Part shown: piece by piece, positions 58,405 through 64,000 of the stretch
Position numbering within the stretch: the stretch's first letter is position 1
Layout: each line of letters opens with the position of its first letter
DNA from: Butyrivibrio proteoclasticus P6B7
GTDB taxonomy: Bacteria > Bacillota > Clostridia > Lachnospirales > Lachnospiraceae
Direction of reading: 5' to 3'
NCBI RefSeq assembly: GCF_000622085.1
Contig: NZ_JHWL01000002.1
Location: 62,001-126,000, forward strand
DNA: 64,000 bases
Position numbers and translations under genes: made by a program
The notes under the pieces: model-generated
The model's input: the letters and a program-made list of their open reading frames with translations, nothing else
The model's database searches: none
Told to the model about the DNA's origin: nothing

Positions 58405-59094
58405 ATGGAAAACGTACTTGTTTGTGATGACGATAAAGAGATAGTTGAAGCCATTGAGATCTATCTTGAACAGGAAGGAATCAGAGTTTACAAAGCCTAT
58501 GACGGTGAAGAAGGTCTTGAGAAACTAAGGTCATGTAAGATTCAGCTGGCAATCGTTGATATTATGATGCCTAAGCTGGATGGTATTCATATGGTAAAAG
58601 AGCTTAGGAAATTCAGCACAATTCCTGTTATCTTCCTGTCAGCCAAATCCGAGGATGCTGACAAGATCCTGGGCCTTAACATCGGTGCAGATGACTATGT
58701 TACCAAGCCCTTTAACCCACTTGAGCTGGTTGCAAGAGTTAAGTCTAATCTTCGCAGATACATGGCTCTTGGAAGCAGAGAAGAGAATGAGAATATCTAC
58801 TCAACAGGCGGCCTTGTAATTGATGATAATTCCAAGGAGTGCTTTGTTGACGGTGCGCCTGTAAGGCTTACACCTATTGAGTATAGTATTATTTCTTTTC
58901 TTGTTAAGAATAAGGGTAAGGTCTTTTCCATTAACCAGATCTATGAGAAAATCTGGCGCGACTCAGCTGTAAGAGTAGATAATACCATTTCTGTTCACAT
59001 AAGACATATTAGAGAGAAGATAGAGATTAACCCTAAGGATCCTAAGTATCTTAAGGTGGTTTGGGGTGTCGGCTACAAAATCGAGGATATTTGA
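58405..59094 (+). CDS. OmpR-family response regulator
   Basis: The 229-aa protein has a complete receiver (VCDDDKE; phospho-acceptor Asp53 in LAIVDIMMPKLDG; Thr/Ser in IFLSAKS; Lys in YVTKPFNPLELVAR) and a C-terminal winged helix (about 130-228) with LTPIEYSIISFLVKNKGKVF and VDNTISVHIRHIREKI. The direct repeats upstream suggest autoregulation. It is followed two bases later by its kinase. Confidence 0.95.
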   Translation: MENVLVCDDDKEIVEAIEIYLEQEGIRVYKAYDGEEGLEKLRSCKIQLAIVDIMMPKLDGIHMVKELRKFSTIPVIFLSAKSEDADKILGLNIGADDYVTKPFNPLELVARVKSNLRRYMALGSREENENIYSTGGLVIDDNSKECFVDGAPVRLTPIEYSIISFLVKNKGKVFSINQIYEKIWRDSAVRVDNTISVHIRHIREKIEINPKDPKYLKVVWGVGYKIEDI

Positions 59095-59096
59095 AC

Positions 59097-61553
59097 ATGA
59101 AAAGGATTACTTTTAAAATTCTTCAGCACCTTTTAATGGCATTTATTGCCTTTGGTCTGACCTTTGCCTTTGCTGGAACAAGCATTGTTATTTCCACGGC
59201 AAGAAATGATTATTCCTACAACCTGTATGAATCTGACAGGAACAGAACCTATGAGGATTCATATCTTTTTAACAACATATTTGGTAATAATCTGTCAGAT
59301 GTATTTAAACTGGTGGCTGAGAGAACTCAGCTGGAAACAGCAGGAGAATATGACGGAGATAAGGTTGTGGACGTTACAGCCTTTGTTAACCGTGGCACAA
59401 CGCTTCCTGGAGACTATATTACTGCTAAGTACAGTCTGTCTGACCTTCTTAAATGGTCCCAGAGTGGATTCCAGTATGAGAAAAGAAATTTTAGCGAAAC
59501 AGACACAGCTAATTTCTTAAGCCATTACACTACCTATACACATCTTGATAATAACCTGGTATCTGGGGGAATGAATTCATATCTTAGCTCCCAGCTTGAT
59601 AATAACAGTAGTACCTTCACTATTTCCGGAAATTCCTCAACTGCTGGGGGAGAGCATACTGTTCTTATCTCCAGGTATCAGACAATTGATGGTAAGAACG
59701 TAGAAGATATCGTCTCTAACTGGGAGGAGTACAATACTCTTTGCAGCTACATTGAGGAGGCGGCTAACACCTTAGCAAATAGCTTCGAAGACTATGGAAC
59801 TCTGATTCCATACTATAGCTATCAGAATAGTAATCTAAGATATTATATCACCAGAACTATCAACGGAAGAACAGATGTCTATACCAACGTTGACAGCTTA
59901 AAGGGCGAGACAACAGGTGTTGATATCAAGTCTATATTCATGGAATATGGCAAATACATGTATTATTGCCCCTATGATCTTGAGTATGACACCAATACCC
60001 GCATTTCAGAATCTGTTGTAAGAAGCCTTATCAAGAACTACAGCTATGCTTATCCTGATCAGATTAAGGTTTACGTGGCAGTAGATACAGTTAATTACCC
60101 ATGTACAGATGATTTTACCCAGGGTAAACAGAGCTTTTCCAAGTACATGCCATATAGAACTCAGCTGATAATTCTCTGCGCATTTGCAGGTATCATCTAC
60201 ATAGTTCTAATGACAATCAATCTTAAGCTTGTAAATGCTCCTGAGACCGTAACAAAAAAGAATAAGTACACCGAGGGAATTGTCCTTTGGGGCCTTCTTA
60301 TAATGGCTATTCCTGTGATCGTCAATATGATCATAATAATGCTTATGAATACAGGAATTGCCAAATATACCCAGCTTAAAGCCTTTCCGTTTATCGCAGG
60401 TCTTAGCCTGTTTGTGGCTGACATTGGATTTTTGGAGATTATCTTTGGACTTTATAGCAAAGCAAAGAATAAGAGCATCTGGAAGGACAGCTTCGTAAGA
60501 AAGATAGCTCTTTTCTCCAAGAATATAATTGTTAATACCACAGATAACGGCAATGTTATTATAAGGACCTGGATCCCATACGTGGCATTCCTTGCACTTA
60601 ATATCCTGTTATTAAAGCTTGGACTTTCCGGCATGATAATAGCCATATTCATTGATATTCTTGTGGGAATATATCTCTACCGTCAGAACATGGACAGGGA
60701 AAAGATAATCCATGTGATCGAGAATATCAAAAATGGTGACGTTAAGGCCAAGGTAGACATCAGCGAGCTTCATTCTGACAATATTGCCCTTGCAGATGCC
60801 GTTAACTCCATCGGAGAAGGCATAGATGAAGCAGTTAATGTCAGCATGAAGGATGAGAAGCTTAAGGCTGACCTTATCACTAACGTATCCCATGATATTA
60901 AGACTCCGCTTACCTCCATTATCAACTATGTGGACCTTATGAAGAGAGAGGACATTGATAATGAAAGGGTAAAAGAGTACCTGAATATCCTGGATATTAA
61001 GAGCCAGAAGCTTAAGCAGCTCACAGAGGACCTGGTGGAAGTTTCCAAGATAAGTTCAGGCAATATCAGTATCACCCTTACAAGGATCAACTTCGTAGAG
61101 CTGGTTAATCAGACAATCGGCGAATTCTATGAGAAGTTTGAAAAGAGCTCTTTACAGCCAATCTTTAAGCCTGAAATGGATGTGATGGTGATAAATGCCG
61201 ATGCAAGGCACCTTTGGAGAGTACTTGAGAACCTAGTTAATAACGTATGTAAATACGCTTTAAGCGGCACCAGAGTATATATGGATATGCGTCTTGCAGA
61301 TGGAAAGGATGGCAATAAAAAGGTTGTCTTTTCGATCAAGAACATATCAGCCTCTGAGCTTAATATCGATGCAGAGGAGCTTACAGAGAGATTTATAAGA
61401 GGAGATCAGTCAAGAACCACAGAGGGAAGCGGCCTTGGACTTTCTATTGCCAAGAACCTCACTGTGGCTCAGGGCGGAGACTTTGAGATAAAGCTTGATG
61501 GAGACCTGTTTAAGGTTATTATTTCCTTTGACGCCTTGGAAAGAACTGAATGA
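59097..61553 (+). CDS. Sensor histidine kinase with large extracellular domain and multiple membrane helices
   Basis: The start is the ATG at 59097, after GAGGAT. The 818-aa protein has a first membrane helix (about 8-35), an extracellular region of about 320 residues with no recognised domain, then about six membrane helices (about 360-545) and the kinase core. The H box NVSHDIKTPLTSIINYVDLM places the phospho-histidine near residue 600; the N box is VLENLVNNVCKYAL (about 715) and the G box GSGLGLSIAKNLTVAQGG (about 780). This layout occurs in Clostridia near VanR/CiaR-like regulators. The signal is unknown, but the large outer domain suggests envelope sensing. Confidence 0.93.
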   Translation: MKRITFKILQHLLMAFIAFGLTFAFAGTSIVISTARNDYSYNLYESDRNRTYEDSYLFNNIFGNNLSDVFKLVAERTQLETAGEYDGDKVVDVTAFVNRGTTLPGDYITAKYSLSDLLKWSQSGFQYEKRNFSETDTANFLSHYTTYTHLDNNLVSGGMNSYLSSQLDNNSSTFTISGNSSTAGGEHTVLISRYQTIDGKNVEDIVSNWEEYNTLCSYIEEAANTLANSFEDYGTLIPYYSYQNSNLRYYITRTINGRTDVYTNVDSLKGETTGVDIKSIFMEYGKYMYYCPYDLEYDTNTRISESVVRSLIKNYSYAYPDQIKVYVAVDTVNYPCTDDFTQGKQSFSKYMPYRTQLIILCAFAGIIYIVLMTINLKLVNAPETVTKKNKYTEGIVLWGLLIMAIPVIVNMIIIMLMNTGIAKYTQLKAFPFIAGLSLFVADIGFLEIIFGLYSKAKNKSIWKDSFVRKIALFSKNIIVNTTDNGNVIIRTWIPYVAFLALNILLLKLGLSGMIIAIFIDILVGIYLYRQNMDREKIIHVIENIKNGDVKAKVDISELHSDNIALADAVNSIGEGIDEAVNVSMKDEKLKADLITNVSHDIKTPLTSIINYVDLMKREDIDNERVKEYLNILDIKSQKLKQLTEDLVEVSKISSGNISITLTRINFVELVNQTIGEFYEKFEKSSLQPIFKPEMDVMVINADARHLWRVLENLVNNVCKYALSGTRVYMDMRLADGKDGNKKVVFSIKNISASELNIDAEELTERFIRGDQSRTTEGSGLGLSIAKNLTVAQGGDFEIKLDGDLFKVIISFDALERTE

Positions 61554-61595
61554 TCACGTAACTGGATTTGACTACAACATAATGGACAACAAAAA

Positions 61596-61622
61596 GGGAC
61601 GCCTCAATTATTGAAGCGTCCC
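61596..61622. terminator. Bidirectional terminator between the kinase and prs
   Basis: Stem GGGACGC/GCGTCCC (61596-61602 with 61616-61622), with inner TCAA/TTGA, an A-run on the left and ATTTATTT on the right. It serves two convergent genes. Confidence 0.88.
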
Positions 61623-61648
61623 ATTTATTTGCTATAAAAAGAACTGTA

Positions 61649-62848
61649 TCAGTCGAATAACTCCTCAGGAGTCTTGCAGCCTGAATTGTATCTGCCAACG
61701 ATCTCACGGATCTTCTCAGTTGGCATATTAACCGTTGACATAGAAGCGTCATGGTTAAGGAAATCGATGATGGTTGCAAGGAATTTACCCATATCAGCAA
61801 TGAAGATATACTTTCTTGATAATACGTCATCATTCATGTAGGTAAGGTTAGTGGTGATAACAGCGTCAAAGTAGCCCTTCTCATAACCTTCATCAAACTT
61901 CGTCATACCATCTGTGAAAAGACCAAATGTTGTACAGATAAATACTCGCTTAGCACCCATGTTCTTAAGCTGCTTGGCTGTATCGATCATACTTGAGCCA
62001 GAGGAGATCATGTCATCGATGATGATAACGTCTCTTCCAGAAATATCTGAACCAAGGAATTCGTGAGCAACGATTGGGTTAGTTCCGTTAACGATGTGAG
62101 CGTAGTCACGTCTCTTGTAGAACATACCGGTATCAGCGCCGATAACGTTGGCAAAGTACACAGCTCTGTCCAAAGCACCCTCATCAGGTGAGATAACAGT
62201 AAGGTGGTCCTTGTCTACTACAAGATCATCAATATGAGATAAAAGAGCCTTCATAAACTGGTAGGAAGCAAGGAAGTTATCAAATCCTCCAAGAGGCTTG
62301 GAATTAGAAATCCTTGGATCGTGGGCATCAAAGGTAATGAAATTGGAGATACCCATATCATAGAGCTCTTTAAACATCTGAGCTGCGTCAAGGGATTCCA
62401 TGCCGTTTCTCTTGTGCTGTCTGCCGTCGTAAAGGAATGGCATGATTACGTTGATTCTCTTGGCCTTACCTGTGATAGCGCCGATAACACGCTTAAGATC
62501 CTGATAATGATCATCAGGAGACTTGTGATTGACGTAGTTGTACATCTTGTAAGTGATGCTGTAGTTACAAACATCAGTAATAATGTAAACGTCGTTACCA
62601 CGAACACTCTGACTGATGGAAGCCTTAGCTTCTCCGCTACCAAAGCGGTCTAAGGAGAATTTAATCTCGTAATTATCCTTAACATAACCGTGGAAAGCAG
62701 GGTCATTGTCAGGCATGCTGTAAAGCTCGTGTCTAAACTGGGAAATGTAACGGTTAACGCTATCGCCAAGCTCCTTGGCAGACTCCATTACGATAAGATT
62801 AAGTGGAGCGACAGGAATTGTTCCTTCCAGTGAATGAAAATCAGGCAT
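61649..62848 (-). CDS. prs: Ribose-phosphate pyrophosphokinase (long atypical form)
   Basis: The enzyme makes PRPP from ribose 5-phosphate and ATP. The start is the ATG giving MPDFHSLEG, after AAAGGAC; a longer in-frame version starting five codons upstream encloses that site. The 399-aa protein is about 80 residues longer than the usual form. The PRPP-binding loop reads DVIIIDDMISSGSSMIDTA rather than the usual DDMIDTAGT, and the ATP-site region reads FITFDAHDPRISNSKPLGG. The catalytic loop lysine-arginine pair is not as expected. It may be a second, specialised synthetase. It is divergent from the radical-SAM gene. Confidence 0.85.
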   Translation of the reverse strand: MPDFHSLEGTIPVAPLNLIVMESAKELGDSVNRYISQFRHELYSMPDNDPAFHGYVKDNYEIKFSLDRFGSGEAKASISQSVRGNDVYIITDVCNYSITYKMYNYVNHKSPDDHYQDLKRVIGAITGKAKRINVIMPFLYDGRQHKRNGMESLDAAQMFKELYDMGISNFITFDAHDPRISNSKPLGGFDNFLASYQFMKALLSHIDDLVVDKDHLTVISPDEGALDRAVYFANVIGADTGMFYKRRDYAHIVNGTNPIVAHEFLGSDISGRDVIIIDDMISSGSSMIDTAKQLKNMGAKRVFICTTFGLFTDGMTKFDEGYEKGYFDAVITTNLTYMNDDVLSRKYIFIADMGKFLATIIDFLNHDASMSTVNMPTEKIREIVGRYNSGCKTPEELFD

Positions 62849-62909
62849 AATTTGTCCTTTCATTTAGAAAATAAATAAATCACCACCTATTGTTTTATCA
62901 TCAGATATA

Positions 62910-62939
62910 CTGACACGTCAAGCGATTTCATGTTATACT
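62910..62939 (+). promoter_or_regulatory. Promoter of the radical-SAM gene, close to its start codon
   Basis: CTGACA (62910-62915), an 18-base spacer and TATACT (62934-62939) with TG as an extended -10 element. The start codon at 62947 lies about where transcription would begin. Confidence 0.6.
62916..62921 (-). promoter_or_regulatory. Probable -35 box of prs, abutting the divergent -35 box
   Basis: On the minus strand TTGACG at 62916-62921 touches the plus-strand CTGACA at 62910-62915. The prs -10 box is weak (TAAAAC after 18 bases). Confidence 0.4.
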
Positions 62940-62946
62940 AAAGATT

Positions 62947-64000
62947 ATGAAAAGTAGTAAAGGACACGTTATCTCTCGCGTAGACGAGGGAAGCATAGCA
63001 GAAGAACTTAATATTGAAGTAGGAGATAAACTCCTTAAGATCAACGATCAGGATATTGAAGATATATTTGATTTTCAGTATCTAGTCCAGGATGATCACC
63101 TGGATGTATTAATTGAAAAGGCGGATGGAGAGCAGTGGCTTCTGGACATCGACAAGGACTTTGATGAGGACCTTGGAATAGAATTTGAAAATGGCCTCAT
63201 GGATGATTACCGAAGATGTTCCAATAACTGTATATTTTGCTTTATAGACCAGATGCCTAAGGGTATGAGAGATACCCTATATTTTAAAGACGACGATTCA
63301 AGACTTTCTTTTTTGCAGGGAAATTACGTTACGCTGACTAATATGTCAGATGCAGATATCGACAGAATACTTAAGTATCATCTATCACCAATCAACGTTT
63401 CGTTTCAGACAACCAATCCTGAACTAAGGTGCAAAATGCTTGGAAATCGTTTCGCTGGCGATGCTCTTAAAAAGGTGGACAGACTCTGCGCCGATGGATC
63501 TGGTATCGAGCTTAACGGTCAGATTGTACTTTGTAAGAATGTCAACGATGGAGCTGAGCTTGAAAGGTCCATAAGGGATATGACCAAGTATATTCCTAAC
63601 CTTCAGAGTGTATCTGTGGTTCCCGTTGGCCTTTCCAAGTACAGAGACGGACTGTATCCTTTGGAGCCATTTAATAAAGAGGATGCTGAGAAGGTTATCG
63701 ACATGATCGAGAGCTGGCAGAAGAAGGTATACGATGAGCATGGAATCCACTTTATTCATGCAAGTGACGAGTGGTACTTCCTGGCTGGAAGACCTTTCCC
63801 AGAGGCGGAGCGCTATGATGGCTATATCCAGCTTGAGAATGGCGTAGGAATGATACGTCTTTTACTGGATGAGTTTGAAGAGGAATATCAGTATATCCTT
63901 GAGAATTATCCTGAGCACCTTAAGAATTATAAAAGAGAGATTTCTTTGGCCACTGGACGCCTTGTGTATCCTGTGATAAAAGAGCTTGCGGATAAAGCAA
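62947..64000 (+). CDS. DUF512 family protein with PDZ and radical-SAM domains (3' end cut by the window)
   Basis: The open frame runs off the window after 351 codons. Residues 1-65 form a PDZ-like domain (VISRVDEGSIAEELNIEVGD). The cysteine motif RRCSNNCIFCFIDQMPKGMR (about 92-111), with three cysteines, fits radical-SAM clusters, and the region after LQGNYVTLTNMSDADIDRIL follows the DUF512 pattern. No ribosome binding site precedes the ATG and a -10 box lies seven bases upstream, so the mRNA may be leaderless. In relatives it precedes der (GTPase), which would lie past the edge. Its substrate is unknown. Confidence 0.88.
   Translation, partial: MKSSKGHVISRVDEGSIAEELNIEVGDKLLKINDQDIEDIFDFQYLVQDDHLDVLIEKADGEQWLLDIDKDFDEDLGIEFENGLMDDYRRCSNNCIFCFIDQMPKGMRDTLYFKDDDSRLSFLQGNYVTLTNMSDADIDRILKYHLSPINVSFQTTNPELRCKMLGNRFAGDALKKVDRLCADGSGIELNGQIVLCKNVNDGAELERSIRDMTKYIPNLQSVSVVPVGLSKYRDGLYPLEPFNKEDAEKVIDMIESWQKKVYDEHGIHFIHASDEWYFLAGRPFPEAERYDGYIQLENGVGMIRLLLDEFEEEYQYILENYPEHLKNYKREISLATGRLVYPVIKELADKA

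Overview
The window reads as a chromosome segment of a Gram-positive anaerobe of the Clostridia, most likely a Lachnospiraceae member of the Butyrivibrio/Pseudobutyrivibrio type. This is an inference from strong GGAGG-type ribosome binding sites, the gene order plsX-acpP-rnc-smc-ftsY ... ylxM-ffh-rpsP-khpA-trmD-rimM ... rplS-rbgA-rnhB, acetate kinase, cytoplasmic GH43 enzymes with LplA/B/C-type sugar ABC transporters, and lipoproteins with acidic linkers. I see no insertion sequence, prophage gene, rRNA or CRISPR array. One tRNA gene, tRNA-Gly(CCC), is present. Both edges cut genes: a response regulator on the left and a PDZ/radical-SAM protein on the right.

Layout. 1-1575: two response regulators, the second with a winged-helix output domain. 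1576-2048: a hairpin-rich gap with tRNA-Gly on the minus strand. 2049-9343: mscL with a zinc-ribbon tail, a membrane J-like protein overlapping a short Hsp70, mnmA, and a membrane GGDEF protein. 9401-21958: a hexuronate/plant-polysaccharide locus. It holds uxaC-lacI on the minus strand, and on the plus strand uxaA, then a solute-binding lipoprotein, two permeases, a GH43 enzyme, an ankyrin-GH43 fusion and a TIM-barrel isomerase/epimerase. Similar 14-bp LacI-type operators lie next to the promoters of all three transcription units. 22080-26952: an orphan lipoprotein, a large protein with a cyclic-nucleotide-binding-like domain, a small membrane protein and tmcAL. 27185-29786: ackA, an AraC regulator and rpmF.

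29920-44284 carries the conserved lipid/secretion/ribosome cluster: plsX, acpP, rnc, smc, ftsY, then a four-gene interruption (ilvA, a YitT protein, a GH25 muramidase, an AraC regulator), then ylxM, ffh, rpsP, khpA, trmD, rimM. 44411-50651 is a second interruption that forms a coherent pyrimidine nucleoside salvage unit: uridine phosphorylase, BMP-type lipoprotein, ABC ATPase, two permeases and cytidine deaminase. The conserved cluster resumes with rplS, lepB, rbgA, a second lepB, rnhB, a FliK-like protein, a stand-alone FlhB-C-like protein, a DUF805 protein and yraN. 57433-61553 holds pgeF and a two-component system whose promoter region carries direct repeats. 61649-64000 holds a divergent pair: an atypical PRPP synthetase (minus) and the DUF512-type radical-SAM gene (plus), the latter apparently without a leader.

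How the parts fit. The pectin/hexuronate locus imports uronate- and pentose-containing oligosaccharides, trims them in the cytoplasm and sends galacturonate through UxaC and UxaA towards 2-keto-3-deoxygluconate. Tagaturonate reductase and KDG kinase/aldolase are not in the window. The most unusual items are the ankyrin-GH43 fusion, the FliK/FlhB-like pair outside a flagellar locus, the membrane J-like/Hsp70 pair with a changed HPD motif, the shared operator set of the uronate locus, and promoter oddities such as a -35 box inside a terminator stem and a probable leaderless gene.
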